A stretch of 64,000 nucleotides of DNA from an uncultured Erysipelotrichaceae bacterium (lineage in GTDB: Bacteria > Bacillota_I > Bacilli_A > RF39 > UBA660), in the NCBI GenBank assembly GCA_902793375.1, contig CADBDE010000006.1, positions 1 through 64,000 of the forward strand. The letters are read 5' to 3'. This document shows, piece by piece, positions 44,201 to 54,172 of the stretch (its first letter is position 1; each line of letters starts with the position of its first letter). Both the position numbers and the translations under genes were made by a program. Under the pieces are notes generated by a model. The model made no database searches, was not told where the DNA came from, and worked only from the letters and a program-made list of their open reading frames with translations.

Positions 44201-44223
44201 AAACTAGATTTATCTAGTTTTTT
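44201..44223 (+). terminator. Intrinsic terminator
   Basis: AAACTAGA-TTTA-TCTAGTTT plus T run. Confidence 0.9.
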
Positions 44224-44293
44224 CTTATTTATAAATTAAGTAAAAAAAACATTTTTTTGCATTAAATATATTTAATAATGACTTATTATTTGA

Positions 44294-44299
44294 TATAAT
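44294..44299 (+). promoter_or_regulatory. Extended -10 promoter of the PfkB kinase gene
   Basis: TTGATATAAT, 18 bases before ATG 44318. Confidence 0.45.
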
Positions 44300-44317
44300 A
44301 TAATTTGGGTGATGTAT

Positions 44318-45217
44318 ATGAAAATAATGTGTTTAGGACAATCAGCTTATGATATAACTTTACCACTTGATCATTATCCAGTTGAGAATAAGAAGGTTAG
44401 AGTAGAAGGAAAAGTTGAGTGTGGAGGAGGAAGTGCTTCAAACTGTGCTTATCTGTTATCTAAATGGGGATATGATACTTATTTTGCTGGAGTAGTAGGA
44501 AATGATTACTATGGTAATCAAATAATTAAAGAATATGAAAAAGTAGGAGTTAATACAAAATATTTAGAAGTTAGTGATGAGTATAATACAACTTCAAGTT
44601 ATATAATTGCTAATACTGATATTGGATCAAGAACAATATTAACTAATCGTGATAAAAATATTAAAATGAAACCAATAGATTTTGAAGATAAATTTGATTA
44701 TATTTTGTTTGATGGATATGAAAAGGAAATTGCTCTTGAATTAATCAAAAAAAATCCTGATGCTATTACTATACTAGATGCTGGGAGCATGAAAGAAGCA
44801 ACTGTTGAACTTGCTCATTTAGTAGATTATGTTGTATGTTCACATGACTTTGCAGAAGAATTATCAAAAGTTAAAATTGATTATAATAACTTTGATACAA
44901 TAGTAGCAGCTTATCAAGAATTAAAAAAAGAGTTAAAAGGAAATGTAATTATTACTCTTGAATCATTCGGATGCTTTACTTGTATAGATGGATTATATAA
45001 AATAATTCCAAGTATAAAAGTTAAAGCAGTTGATTCAACTGGAGCTGGTGATATTTTCCATGGTGCATTTGTTTATTCACTTGCAAGTGGATTTGATTTA
45101 GAAAAAGCATTAATGTTTTCAAATATAACAGGAGCATTATCAGTTTTAAAAATTGGTAGTAGATTATCAATTCCTGAACTTGGTGATGTTGAGAAAAAAT
45201 ATAATGATATTATATAG
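44318..45217 (+). CDS. PfkB-family carbohydrate kinase
   Basis: The 299-residue kinase has the ribokinase-family pattern: GGGSASNCAYLLSKWGYDTY near 31, AGVVGNDYYGNQI, and the anion-hole/catalytic segment DSTGAGDIFHGAFVYSL near 240. It phosphorylates a sugar or nucleoside hydroxyl with ATP; the substrate cannot be told from sequence. The GTG at 44309 is part of the ribosome binding site. An Smr-domain gene overlaps its end. Confidence 0.88.
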   Translation: MKIMCLGQSAYDITLPLDHYPVENKKVRVEGKVECGGGSASNCAYLLSKWGYDTYFAGVVGNDYYGNQIIKEYEKVGVNTKYLEVSDEYNTTSSYIIANTDIGSRTILTNRDKNIKMKPIDFEDKFDYILFDGYEKEIALELIKKNPDAITILDAGSMKEATVELAHLVDYVVCSHDFAEELSKVKIDYNNFDTIVAAYQELKKELKGNVIITLESFGCFTCIDGLYKIIPSIKVKAVDSTGAGDIFHGAFVYSLASGFDLEKALMFSNITGALSVLKIGSRLSIPELGDVEKKYNDII

Positions 45218-45470
45218 AAATAATATGCCTCAAATTGATCTTCATGGAGAAGATAAAATTGGTGCAACAATAAAGGTTAAAGCCTTTTTAGATGATAATT
45301 ATAAATTGGGAAATAATGAAGTTGCAATAATACATGGTTTAGGGAAAGGTATTCTAAAGAAGCAAGTATTTGATTTATTGAAGAGTGATAAAAGAATAGA
45401 CGAATTCAATTTAGATATGTTTAATGAAGGATGTACTCTTGTAAGGTTTTTAAAAAAAGTTGACATTTAA
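45204..45470 (+). CDS. Stand-alone Smr domain protein
   Basis: The product (88 residues from ATG 45204, or 81 from ATG 45225) is an Smr domain as at the end of MutS2: IDLHGEDKIGATIKVKAFLD and VAIIHGLGKGILKKQVFDLL, with the LDxHG-like and HGxGxG motifs. Smr domains are endonuclease or nucleic-acid binding modules. The ribosome binding site is weak and the start overlaps the kinase stop, so translation is probably coupled. Confidence 0.8.
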   Translation: MILYRNNMPQIDLHGEDKIGATIKVKAFLDDNYKLGNNEVAIIHGLGKGILKKQVFDLLKSDKRIDEFNLDMFNEGCTLVRFLKKVDI

Positions 45471-45488
45471 TACTCTTTGTGATATAAT
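45460..45488 (+). promoter_or_regulatory. Consensus promoter of the wall-protein genes
   Basis: TTGACA, 17 bases, TGATATAAT: perfect -35, perfect extended -10. It overlaps the Smr stop codon and drives the two giant surface-protein genes. Confidence 0.9.
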
Positions 45489-45520
45489 ACTGAACATATC
45501 TTTAGGGGGAGTGTGTAAAT

Positions 45521-47911
45521 ATGTATACAGACAATGAAAATAAGGTAGGATTACCACTAAAAACATTTATACTTAGTTTTATACTAATTATTATATTTGT
45601 TTTATTATTAATGTGGCTATTACCAATACCAAAAAATTCAAACAATAATAATAGCAACAATAGTTGTAGCAACGTTGGAAATTGTGCAGAATTTCCAAAT
45701 ATGTCAGGATTGCTAAGTAGGATATTCACTGATAACATAAAAGATATGAGAGATGCAGCAATATCTTATTTTACAACTGATAAGTTACCAAGTAAGGTTG
45801 GGGATAGTGTTAAATTAACATTACAAGATATGTTAGATAAACATTTAATTCTTGATCTAATTGATAAGAATGGTAACAAGTGTGATACGAAAGAATCATA
45901 TGTTATATTAACTAAATTAAATGACTCATATGAGTTAAAAGTTAATTTAAAATGTGGTGATGATGAAGCTTATATATTAGTACCACTAGGATGTTATTCA
46001 TATTGTCCAAATGGAGTATGTGAAAACAAAGATAAACCAACACCAGTAGTACCAATACCAACACCAAAGCCAACACCAAAGCCAACACCAACACCTACAC
46101 CAGATCCAAAAACATCTTCACCAAGTTGTGTATTGTATGTAGATGGAACATTAGGAGATAATGGTTGGTATAGAAGTGATGCAACTGTTAAGTTCAAATC
46201 AAAAACTTCAACAAATGGAGCAACAATTACTGCTTATGGATTAGGTTTAGATGCTAATAAAACATTTAATGGAATTGATAAGTATGTAGTTAATACTGAT
46301 GGAACAGTTACAGTATATGGTCATGTAAAAGATTCAAATGGTTATACTGCTTCATGTAGTATAAATGTTAAGAGAGATACAGTTAAACCAAGTTGTGAGT
46401 TAAGTGTATTATATGGAACTAAAAATGCTAGCGGAATATATGTTACTGATGTTGTAATTGGATTTGCATCTAAAACAGATTTAACATCTGGAATATCTAA
46501 TTATGGTATGTCAAACAATTCAATAGCTGTTTACAATAGAATTACAAAATATAACGTTACTACTGATGGAACTCATAAAATATATGGATACGTTATAGAT
46601 AAAGCTGGTAATGCTTCTTCATGTGATATTACAGTAAAACGTGAAGTACCACCAACACCAGTTATATCTAATCCATCTTGTTCATTAAAAGTATTAAATG
46701 GAACAGTTGGAGGTAATGGATGGTATGTTGGAGATGTTCAAGTAGGATTTGCATCTAAAAAATCAACAAATGGAGCAACAATTACAGCATTTGGTTTAGG
46801 TAAGACTGAAAACTATTCAGGAAATACTATATATACAGTAAATACTGATGGATCTATAACTGTTTATGGATATGTTAAAGATTCTAATGGATATTTAGCA
46901 TCTTGTAGTCTTGTTGTTAAAAGAGATTCAAGTAAACCATCTTGTACATTAAAAGTAATAAGTGGTACATGGAATAAAAAAGGATATTATACATCTGATG
47001 TAGTAATTGGATTTGCATCTAAAACAGATTCAATATCTGGTATTGCATCATTTGGAATAGGTAAAACAACTACATATGGTGGTAATACATCATATACAAT
47101 AAAAGACAAAGGAACACATACAGTATATGGATATGTAAAAGATAGAGCTGGAAATACTGCAGTATGTGATATTAATGTAGTAGTTAAAGATAATCTTGAA
47201 TATCAATATAAAAAGGATATTTCAACTAAATATAGTGAATGGACAGGATGGACAACATTAACATATAGTCCAAGTAATCCTCCTAAATTTGGAAAATATG
47301 CTTTAATTGAAATGGTTGATTTAGGTAAAACTCAAGAAGTTGATTATTACAAAGAATCAACTGGTCAAGCTTTCTACAAGTATAAAACAGTAAAAGTTGG
47401 AACAGCTCAACAACAATATTGTAAAGGTTATGACTACTTCAGAGAAACAAAAACTCAAACAACTTATGCTATCAAAGGAGGAACTGGATGGAGATTCGCT
47501 GGAATGGTTACTACAACTGGATGGCCAACAGATTCATTATCAGTTAAATACGAATTTGTAGGATTTGATTGGAAGTGTACAGGTTGTGAATTAACACCTA
47601 AGAAGATATGGAATAAGTACACAAGAGAAGTTGGAAAAGTTGTAGCAACAGATACTATAATATCTTCAGGAGTTACAGTTAAATGTTCTGAATATGAAAC
47701 TAAGACAATTGAAATATTTGATACAGTTAAAATCTTTGTAGATTATGAAATAATTAAAACACCAGTTTATAAAGATGTATATAAATATAAGAAGAGAACT
47801 CGTACAGTTGAACAAAAAGCATATACAGATTATAAATGGAGCTTCTATGAAGATACAAGTTTATTAAATAATGGATATACATACACAGGAAATACAAGAG
47901 CTGCCGCATAG
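45521..47911 (+). CDS. Membrane-anchored protein with four Ig-like repeats
   Basis: The 796-residue protein has one N-terminal membrane segment ([20 protein letters not shown]), an Asn/Ser spacer, a small Cys-containing domain, a Pro/Thr linker (about 178-198), four Ig-like repeats of about 85-90 residues (each opening PSCxLxV and ending GYVKD.N...CxxxV), and a C-terminal region rich in Lys, Tyr and Trp with two CxxC-like spots ([11 protein letters not shown]). It is probably a stalk-like surface protein. It is cotranscribed with the 1258-residue protein that follows after 16 bases. Confidence 0.75.
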   Translation: MYTDNENKVGLPLKTFILSFILIIIFVLLLMWLLPIPKNSNNNNSNNSCSNVGNCAEFPNMSGLLSRIFTDNIKDMRDAAISYFTTDKLPSKVGDSVKLTLQDMLDKHLILDLIDKNGNKCDTKESYVILTKLNDSYELKVNLKCGDDEAYILVPLGCYSYCPNGVCENKDKPTPVVPIPTPKPTPKPTPTPTPDPKTSSPSCVLYVDGTLGDNGWYRSDATVKFKSKTSTNGATITAYGLGLDANKTFNGIDKYVVNTDGTVTVYGHVKDSNGYTASCSINVKRDTVKPSCELSVLYGTKNASGIYVTDVVIGFASKTDLTSGISNYGMSNNSIAVYNRITKYNVTTDGTHKIYGYVIDKAGNASSCDITVKREVPPTPVISNPSCSLKVLNGTVGGNGWYVGDVQVGFASKKSTNGATITAFGLGKTENYSGNTIYTVNTDGSITVYGYVKDSNGYLASCSLVVKRDSSKPSCTLKVISGTWNKKGYYTSDVVIGFASKTDSISGIASFGIGKTTTYGGNTSYTIKDKGTHTVYGYVKDRAGNTAVCDINVVVKDNLEYQYKKDISTKYSEWTGWTTLTYSPSNPPKFGKYALIEMVDLGKTQEVDYYKESTGQAFYKYKTVKVGTAQQQYCKGYDYFRETKTQTTYAIKGGTGWRFAGMVTTTGWPTDSLSVKYEFVGFDWKCTGCELTPKKIWNKYTREVGKVVATDTIISSGVTVKCSEYETKTIEIFDTVKIFVDYEIIKTPVYKDVYKYKKRTRTVEQKAYTDYKWSFYEDTSLLNNGYTYTGNTRAAA
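46116..47196 (+). repeat. Four Ig-like repeats in ABAB order
   Basis: Repeats 1 and 3 share STNGATITA and GYxASC; repeats 2 and 4 share [12 protein letters not shown] and AGN.xxCDI. The alternation indicates duplication of a two-repeat unit. Each repeat keeps a Cys near both ends, a likely disulphide. Confidence 0.75.
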
Positions 47912-47927
47912 AAAGGGGATTTGTTAT

Positions 47928-50900
47928 ATGAATAAAGTGTATATTGTTAGTGAAAAAAATAACGAAAAAAATTCTTATGAAACAAAAAGAATAGTAATCT
48001 TTAGTGATAATAATCAACCAAGAATAATTGATTATTCAGGTGCAGAAGATTTTCTTCCACTTGTAAATTTTGCTGAAAAAAATGGATATGATATTTTAGG
48101 ACAAAAAGGGATTAAACCTGCAATTGAGTCAGGTTTAATCAAAGTCATATCTTCTTCTAATAAAAAAGATATGGATGAATTAAAAGCTATTATTATTCAA
48201 CAAGATTTAGAAAATCGTGATGAAAAGATTGAAATTCAAGAAGAACTTGCTGAAGAAATAAATAAAGAAGTTGATTCTGAAGTTGCAAAAGAAGAAGTTG
48301 TTTCAGTTAATGAAGAAAATGCTGAAAAAATAACTGAAGAAACTACTATGTTTAAACCAGTTTCAGGTAATTATAATCTTCCTATTGAAGAAAGAGAATA
48401 TGCTGAATACTTAAGATTAAATATATTAAGATCAAGAAATAGAATTACTAACAAAGAATTAGATAAAATTAGACAATTAGCAAGTTACAATGAAAAAGTT
48501 GCTTCAATGGAAAAGGCAAGAGATGCTGTAATTGAAGCAAATGAACTTGTAAATCATTCTAGTTCTGAAAATATTGAAGATGCTAAACTTGTTCTTGTTG
48601 AAAAACAAAAAGAATATGATAATTTAGCAGCTTTATATAGAGAAGAATTAGCAAATGCTATTAAAGGAGTAACTAACACTGAAAAAGTTACAACAAATAA
48701 GAAAAAAGAATTTATCATTGATAAAAAAGAAGTTTCTAAAGCAATAGATGAAGTTGTTGCTAATAATAAAAATGTAACTAAAGAAGATGTTGCTAAACTA
48801 ATAAATAATAAAGAAGAAATAATTAATAAAGAGATTATTAATGATAATAATTATTTAAATAATGAAGATTATTCAGGTTATAAAGATAATTCAAATGAAC
48901 AAATTATTGAAAATAATAATTTAAATAAACAAATTATTGAAAATGATAATTCTGTAAAATCTTCAAAACATTCTAGTGGTATTGTTGTAGAGTCTTCAAA
49001 TACTGAAGGAAAACATACTAAGAAAGAAACAATTAAGGTAGAAGAACCAATTGATAAGGAAGAAGATGTAGTTATTATTGATGAACCTTCTGTTAAAGAA
49101 GAAATAAATAATATCATTGAAGAAAATAAAGATGCAGAAAAAGAAGTAGAAAATGATGTTAAAGAAGAAAATACTAATGCAATATTAGTAAGAGATAACA
49201 AAGAAAAAGAAGCAAAAGGAATTCATCCAGATGTTGAAGAAGAACATAAAATCGTTGTTGTTGATGAAGACGGAAAAGAAGAAACTATAACTGCAAAAAC
49301 TACTAGCAAATTTAAGAATTTCATTAAGAAAGTAGGAGCATTCTTATTAGGAGTTGTTGTAGGTATTGGTGGATATCTTGGAATAGATGCATTAATTAAA
49401 AGAAATAAGAATAATAATGCTAAAAAGCAAGTATCTATTGAAAAAAATCAAGCACCTATGTTTGTGCCTTTCAATACTGAAAATCCAACAGCAAAACCAA
49501 CAGTAGAACCAACTGCAGAGTCAACAGCAGAACCAACAGTTGAGCCAACAGCAGAGCCAACAGCAGAACCAACTGCAGCACCTGTTAAAGTTGAATTAAA
49601 TGTTAGTGGAGTATTAACTGATTATATTAGTGAATACAATGTACCTCAAGCTACAGCTAATTTCTTAAAACAAGCTGAAGTTCAAAACTTCTTAAGTAAA
49701 TATTCAAATAAAGAACAATTAAAAGAAGTAATTAGTGCTTTATGTTATGGTTATGAAACTAATATATTAAATACTAAGTCAGGTAACTTTAGATTAGATG
49801 AAGATGGAGAAGCATATTTAACATCATTTACACATGACTTCTTATGTGCAAAAGTTGTAGTTAATAGATACAATGCAAGACAAATGGTTAATGTATTTGG
49901 GCAAACTATACCTTCTTATGATGAGTTAATAAAAGGATTCCAATCTTATACTCATACAGTAAGAACATATTTCATGAATGCAAAAGAACCATTACCATTC
50001 CATTATTTAACTAATAATAATGCTGAAGCAAATAAAGTATTAAATGGATTACAAGAAAAAGTAATAGTTGTAAATAAAAATAGAGATGCTCATACATTAA
50101 CAAGTATACATACTGATGATTTCATTTCTGAAGTATTTGAAACATATGTTGTTAATGATGAATCACTAAATGTAAGTGAAGGATTAAAATCTGTAGGAGC
50201 TGCAATTGTTGATGCATTCACTGCAATGCAAGCACAAGTAGCAAATGGAGAAGCTTTATACTTACATGAAGATAGAGGACTTGCTAGAGCTGGAATTAAT
50301 TTACAAGAAGTAGATGGAGAATTCGCATTCGAATATCCTGATAAAACACATTATGAATTCACATCATTATTTGATGTTATGAACCATGGATATGGAGATG
50401 TAAATGAAACAGCAGCACGTTGTGTATCTCAACAAGAAGAATTAATTGCTTCATTAAATCAAGCACAAACTCTTGATTTAACAAATGTTGAAGAAGCAAG
50501 AAAGAATCTTGAATATGCATTATATCAAGAAGGATTTGATGATTATGCATTAAAAGTACATAATGGAAATATTTCTGATAGATTACTTGATGAAATATTA
50601 TCATTAAACTCTATATTTAATGATGAAGTAAATGCAGTTAAATATGGAAGAGAAAATAAATCAAATGATTATATTGATTTCAAAGAAACATATGAAGGTG
50701 TAGATAGATTACTAGGAATTAGTAATAGAAAATCAAATGATTATGCTACACTAATTAATAATAGAAGAAATCTTGTATATTTATATAATGACTATGATGT
50801 TGTAAATGGAAAGGAATATGCAAAAGGTAGAAGTTATGGTGGAGGAACTAGTGGTGGTCCACAACAACCAAAAGTTCCAGCACCAAAAACAACTACAAAA

Positions 50901-51704
50901 GTTGAACAAGTAGAATATGATGATTTAACACCAGAAGAAAAAGAAGAAGTTAAAGAACAAATTGAAGAATTAGAACAACAAGAAGAGCAACAACATCAAG
51001 AACAATTACAAGAAATTGAAGAAACAAAAGAAGAATTACGTCAAGGCGTAGAAGAAGGAATGACTCAAGAAGAGTTAGAAGAAATTGCAGAAGAACATGG
51101 AATAGATCTTGATCCTCATTATCAAGAAGAAATGAAACAAGCATTAGAAGAACAACAAGCTGGAGAAGAAAAGAAAAAACAAATTGAAGAAGAAGTTGAG
51201 GGTCACAATATTGAAGCTGAAGAAGAATCAAGACGTCAACAAGAAGAAGAAAGAAAGCGTCAAGAAGAGGAAAGACGTAAAGAAGAAGAATTAATACGTC
51301 AAAGTATGGAGGTTGAAGCAGTAGAGCCAGCACCAGAACCAGCACCAGAACCTGCACCAGAACCAGTTCCAGAACCTGCACCAGAACCAGTTCCAGAACC
51401 AGCACCAGAACCAGCACCAGAGCCAGTTCCAGAACCTGCTCCAGAGCCAGCACCAGAGCCAGCTCCAGAGCCAGCACCAGAACCTGCTCCTGAGCCAGCA
51501 CCAGAACCAATTGATCCTGGTACTACTCACGAAGGTCCTGAAGATGTTGATCAAACAGAATCAGAAAGAATTGATGTTGAAGCTGGAGAAGAGCCTTATA
51601 ATCCAACAGCTACTATTAATACATTAAAAGAATTAAGAGCTATGGCTTTAGAAATGAATGTAGATGTTGAAGGATTAAGTCTTGGAAAACGTTTTAATGG
51701 ATAG
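47928..51704 (+). CDS. Giant single-pass protein with cytoplasmic coiled region and wall-spanning tail
   Basis: The 1258-residue protein has a long acidic, helical N-terminal part (1-465; Glu/Lys/Asn-rich), one membrane segment (about 469-489, [20 protein letters not shown]), a Pro/Thr/Glu linker (TAEPTAEP, about 519-550), a helical extracellular domain (about 555-980), a charged coiled coil ([17 protein letters not shown], about 990-1125) and a PEPA repeat (about 1132-1195). It closes with [14 protein letters not shown]-type residues. No known family was recognised. The layout suggests a link between the cytoplasm and the wall or surface. ATG 47928 follows AAAGGGGA. Confidence 0.7.
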   Translation: MNKVYIVSEKNNEKNSYETKRIVIFSDNNQPRIIDYSGAEDFLPLVNFAEKNGYDILGQKGIKPAIESGLIKVISSSNKKDMDELKAIIIQQDLENRDEKIEIQEELAEEINKEVDSEVAKEEVVSVNEENAEKITEETTMFKPVSGNYNLPIEEREYAEYLRLNILRSRNRITNKELDKIRQLASYNEKVASMEKARDAVIEANELVNHSSSENIEDAKLVLVEKQKEYDNLAALYREELANAIKGVTNTEKVTTNKKKEFIIDKKEVSKAIDEVVANNKNVTKEDVAKLINNKEEIINKEIINDNNYLNNEDYSGYKDNSNEQIIENNNLNKQIIENDNSVKSSKHSSGIVVESSNTEGKHTKKETIKVEEPIDKEEDVVIIDEPSVKEEINNIIEENKDAEKEVENDVKEENTNAILVRDNKEKEAKGIHPDVEEEHKIVVVDEDGKEETITAKTTSKFKNFIKKVGAFLLGVVVGIGGYLGIDALIKRNKNNNAKKQVSIEKNQAPMFVPFNTENPTAKPTVEPTAESTAEPTVEPTAEPTAEPTAAPVKVELNVSGVLTDYISEYNVPQATANFLKQAEVQNFLSKYSNKEQLKEVISALCYGYETNILNTKSGNFRLDEDGEAYLTSFTHDFLCAKVVVNRYNARQMVNVFGQTIPSYDELIKGFQSYTHTVRTYFMNAKEPLPFHYLTNNNAEANKVLNGLQEKVIVVNKNRDAHTLTSIHTDDFISEVFETYVVNDESLNVSEGLKSVGAAIVDAFTAMQAQVANGEALYLHEDRGLARAGINLQEVDGEFAFEYPDKTHYEFTSLFDVMNHGYGDVNETAARCVSQQEELIASLNQAQTLDLTNVEEARKNLEYALYQEGFDDYALKVHNGNISDRLLDEILSLNSIFNDEVNAVKYGRENKSNDYIDFKETYEGVDRLLGISNRKSNDYATLINNRRNLVYLYNDYDVVNGKEYAKGRSYGGGTSGGPQQPKVPAPKTTTKVEQVEYDDLTPEEKEEVKEQIEELEQQEEQQHQEQLQEIEETKEELRQGVEEGMTQEELEEIAEEHGIDLDPHYQEEMKQALEEQQAGEEKKKQIEEEVEGHNIEAEEESRRQQEEERKRQEEERRKEEELIRQSMEVEAVEPAPEPAPEPAPEPVPEPAPEPVPEPAPEPAPEPVPEPAPEPAPEPAPEPAPEPAPEPAPEPIDPGTTHEGPEDVDQTESERIDVEAGEEPYNPTATINTLKELRAMALEMNVDVEGLSLGKRFNG
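49485..49582 (+). repeat. Codon repeat encoding (TxEP)n linker
   Basis: Imperfect 12-base units (ACAGCAGAGCCA type) encode TAEPTAEP directly after the membrane segment; likely wall linker. Confidence 0.75.
51322..51510 (+). repeat. Codon repeat encoding (PEPA/PEPV)n
   Basis: About fifteen 12-base units (GAACCAGCACCA type) encode alternating PEPA and PEPV. Such extended acidic Pro repeats are common wall-spanning segments. The reverse strand gives an open frame that is an artefact. Confidence 0.85.
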
Positions 51705-51712
51705 TAATTAAT

Positions 51713-51743
51713 AAAGGAATATAATAATATATTCCTTTTTTTT
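51713..51743 (+). terminator. Intrinsic terminator
   Basis: AAAGGAATAT and ATATTCCTTT are perfect arms around AATAAT, then eight T. Confidence 0.9.
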
Positions 51744-51788
51744 GTCTTAAAAAGTATTAATAAGCATATTTTATATAAAGGTGGTAAT

Positions 51789-52583
51789 ATGAGAAAAAAA
51801 ATAATTAGTATAGCAATAACTATTGTGTTTGTTCTTTCTAGTTTTTTTTATACAAATGAAATAATTAATTATTTTAAAGATAATGATCCTATTATGATCG
51901 AATTGAAAAAATATAATGAATCTTTTAATAAAAATATTATTAATTCTAATTATAAAATTGATATTGAAAGTAGTTATAAAAATATGAAAAAAGTAGGGGA
52001 ATTTGATGATACTCTTTTAGTTTTTAAGAATAATGATGATTATAATATATCTTTTGATAAATATATTGTTTCCCTTGATAAATTAAATAATAAAATTAGT
52101 TTATTATTTGACATCAGTGATTATGAACTTATCAGTAATGTTTTAAATATTTTAAATACTAAAAACGTAAATTCAACTTTTTTTGTTCCTAAAGAATTAT
52201 TTGATACATCTATAGAAACAATTAAATCTATTTATCAATATGGAAATGATATTGAATTACTATCTAATAATTATTCGGTTTATGAAGTTAATAAATACAA
52301 TTCAATTTTAAGATTAGCAACAAATGATAAATTGGATTTTTGTATTAATTTAAATAAAAATAATACTTTGCTTAATTCTTGTGTTACTTCAAAACTGTAT
52401 TCTATCATTCCAACTGTAATTGATCTTAATATATACAATAAAGTAAAAAAAGAATTAAGAAATGGGGCAATTATTTTGTTAAAAATTAATAAACAAAATA
52501 TAAAAGAATTATTACCTACAATTAATTATATTAAACAAAAAGGTAAAGAAATTATTTTATTAAAAAAAGAATTATTGCAATAA
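51789..52583 (+). CDS. Degenerate polysaccharide-deacetylase (NodB-fold) protein
   Basis: The 264-residue protein has an N-terminal membrane anchor or signal (ISIAITIVFVLSSFFY) and a divergent NodB fold: ISLLFDISDYELISNVLNIL, VNSTFFVPKELFD, YGNDIELLSNNYSVYE and GAIILLKINKQNIKEL. The usual TFDDG and SHT/NHT metal-binding motifs are replaced (LFDIS; LLSNNY), so catalysis is unlikely. It sits just upstream of spoIIGA-sigE; NodB-fold proteins occur in sporulation, and a structural role is possible but inferred. Confidence 0.6.
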   Translation: MRKKIISIAITIVFVLSSFFYTNEIINYFKDNDPIMIELKKYNESFNKNIINSNYKIDIESSYKNMKKVGEFDDTLLVFKNNDDYNISFDKYIVSLDKLNNKISLLFDISDYELISNVLNILNTKNVNSTFFVPKELFDTSIETIKSIYQYGNDIELLSNNYSVYEVNKYNSILRLATNDKLDFCINLNKNNTLLNSCVTSKLYSIIPTVIDLNIYNKVKKELRNGAIILLKINKQNIKELLPTINYIKQKGKEIILLKKELLQ

Positions 52584-52586
52584 AAA

Positions 52587-52617
52587 TTGACAAAAAACTA
52601 CTATTAAGCGATATAAA
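52587..52617 (+). promoter_or_regulatory. Possible spoIIGA promoter with long spacer
   Basis: Perfect TTGACA, 19 bases, TATAAA, 17 bases before the ATG. The spacer is longer than the usual 17; the B. subtilis spoIIG promoter is known for an abnormally long spacer and Spo0A dependence. Confidence 0.5.
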
Positions 52618-52634
52618 CTATAAATGGTGGTGAA

Positions 52635-53384
52635 ATGTTAATATATTTAGATTTATTATTTATTCTTAATTTATGGATTGATTTTTTACTTTTAATAACA
52701 ACCAATATAATTGTAAAAACTAGAATTAATTATAAAAGAACTTTCTTTTCTTCTCTAGTTGGAGCGTTTTCAACTTTCTTATTTATTTTAGATAATGATA
52801 TTATATTATTTTTGCTAAAAATAATAATTTGTTTTGTTATGCAATTGATAATGAATGGGTATAAAGGAATAAAAACCTTAATAGAAAATGTATTTTATTT
52901 TTATCTTTTAAGTATTGTATTAGCAGGTACACTATACTTATTAAATGCAAATGATTTGAGTATTACAAATCAATACATAATACTTTTATTAATAACACCA
53001 ATGGTATTGTTTATAAGTAAAAAAGAGATTAATAAATTAAATACTTATTATAAAGAAGTATATGAAGTTATAATAATTATTAATAATAAAAAGTACTTAT
53101 TTAATGCATTTTTAGATACAGGAAATAATTTATATGATCAATATAAAAAAAGACCAATATCACTTATATATAATAAAAAAATTAAATTTGATTATAAAAA
53201 TGGAATACTCGTTCCAATAGAAACTGCTAATAGAAAATCAATTCTAAAATGTGTTAAAGTGGATAAATTAATTGTTAATAATAAAGAAATAAAAGATGCT
53301 ATAGTTGGGTTATCTGATAATAAATTTAAAATTCAAGATATTAACATGATATTACATAAAGACATTATAGGAGGATTAAAATGA
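52635..53384 (+). CDS. spoIIGA: Sigma-E processing peptidase SpoIIGA
   Basis: The 249-residue protein has five predicted membrane segments in the first 125 residues and a cytoplasmic aspartic-protease-like domain with FLDTGNNLYDQ (catalytic D161) followed by RPISLI and PIETANRKS. In spore formers it cleaves the pro-sequence from sigma-E in the mother cell after engulfment signalling. It is four-base coupled to the sigE gene (ATGA), exactly as in the conserved spoIIGA-sigE pair. The order and motifs make the call secure although overall similarity is modest. Confidence 0.85.
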   Translation: MLIYLDLLFILNLWIDFLLLITTNIIVKTRINYKRTFFSSLVGAFSTFLFILDNDIILFLLKIIICFVMQLIMNGYKGIKTLIENVFYFYLLSIVLAGTLYLLNANDLSITNQYIILLLITPMVLFISKKEINKLNTYYKEVYEVIIIINNKKYLFNAFLDTGNNLYDQYKKRPISLIYNKKIKFDYKNGILVPIETANRKSILKCVKVDKLIVNNKEIKDAIVGLSDNKFKIQDINMILHKDIIGGLK

Positions 53385-54070
53385 TTTTATTACTATTGCT
53401 TGTAGTAAAGATAATTGAATTAAAAAATGTAGTATTTTATGTTGGAGCAACTGATAAACTACCAGAACCTTTATCTAAAGATGCAGAAGAGTTCTATTTA
53501 GTTATGGCACAAGATGGTGACGTTATGGCTAAAGATAAATTAATAGAGCATAATTTGAGATTGGTAGTTTTTTTAGCAAAGAAATATGAAAATGTAAAAG
53601 TAGATTTAGAAGATTTAGTAAGTATTGGTACAATAGGTTTAATTAAAGCAATTAATACTTATAGTATGGATAAAAATATAAAGCTTGCTACTTATGCATC
53701 ACGCTGTATAGATAATGAAATTCTAATGTATTTAAGAAAAAATAAAAAAACAAATAGTGAAGTAAGTCTTGAAGAATCTTTAAGTTTTGATGCTGAAGGT
53801 AACGAACTTCATCTTGAAGATATAATTGGAACAGATGCAGATATAGTACCCAGAGATATTTTAGAAAAAGATGATAAAAAAATAATGATGGAAGAAATAG
53901 AAAAATTGAATAAAAGAGATAAAGAAATCATGGTTTTAAGATATGGATTATATGGAAAAGAAGAAAAAACTCAAAAGGAAGTAGCTGATATGCTTGGCAT
54001 AAGTCAATCATATATTTCTAGAATTGAAAAGAAAGTAATTAGAAAATTAAGAACAATAATAAAAGTATAA
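53381..54070 (+). CDS. sigE: Sporulation sigma factor, sigma-E
   Basis: The 229-residue protein is highly similar to B. subtilis sigma-E: PEPLSKDAEEFYLVMAQDGD, IEHNLRLVVFLAKKYEN, LVSIGTIGLIKAINTY, KLATYASRCIDNEILMYLRK, LHLEDIIGTDADI, and TQKEVADMLGISQSYISRIE. The N-terminus (MILLLLLVVKIIELKNVVFY) corresponds to the pro-sequence but is shorter and more hydrophobic than in B. subtilis. Sigma-E drives early mother-cell transcription. The adjacent sigG of Bacillus is absent here; murG follows instead. Confidence 0.93.
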   Translation: MILLLLLVVKIIELKNVVFYVGATDKLPEPLSKDAEEFYLVMAQDGDVMAKDKLIEHNLRLVVFLAKKYENVKVDLEDLVSIGTIGLIKAINTYSMDKNIKLATYASRCIDNEILMYLRKNKKTNSEVSLEESLSFDAEGNELHLEDIIGTDADIVPRDILEKDDKKIMMEEIEKLNKRDKEIMVLRYGLYGKEEKTQKEVADMLGISQSYISRIEKKVIRKLRTIIKV

Positions 54071-54144
54071 CTATGAAAACATATTTTTTTCTTTACACAT
54101 TTAGTGTAATAATTTGTAAAAAAGAATTAATAAAATACTAATTA

Positions 54145-54153
54145 TGGTATAAT
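54145..54153 (+). promoter_or_regulatory. Extended -10 promoter of the murG operon
   Basis: TGGTATAAT, 19 bases before GTG 54173. Upstream 54100-54115 TTACAC-ATTTA-GTGTAA is a short palindrome of unknown role. Confidence 0.55.
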
Positions 54154-54172
54154 ATTTATTAGAGGTGATATT

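Noticed and set aside
50950-51554. Long open frames opposite the PEPA repeat
   Set aside because: They are low-complexity mirror frames of the 12-base codon repeat with no ribosome binding sites.
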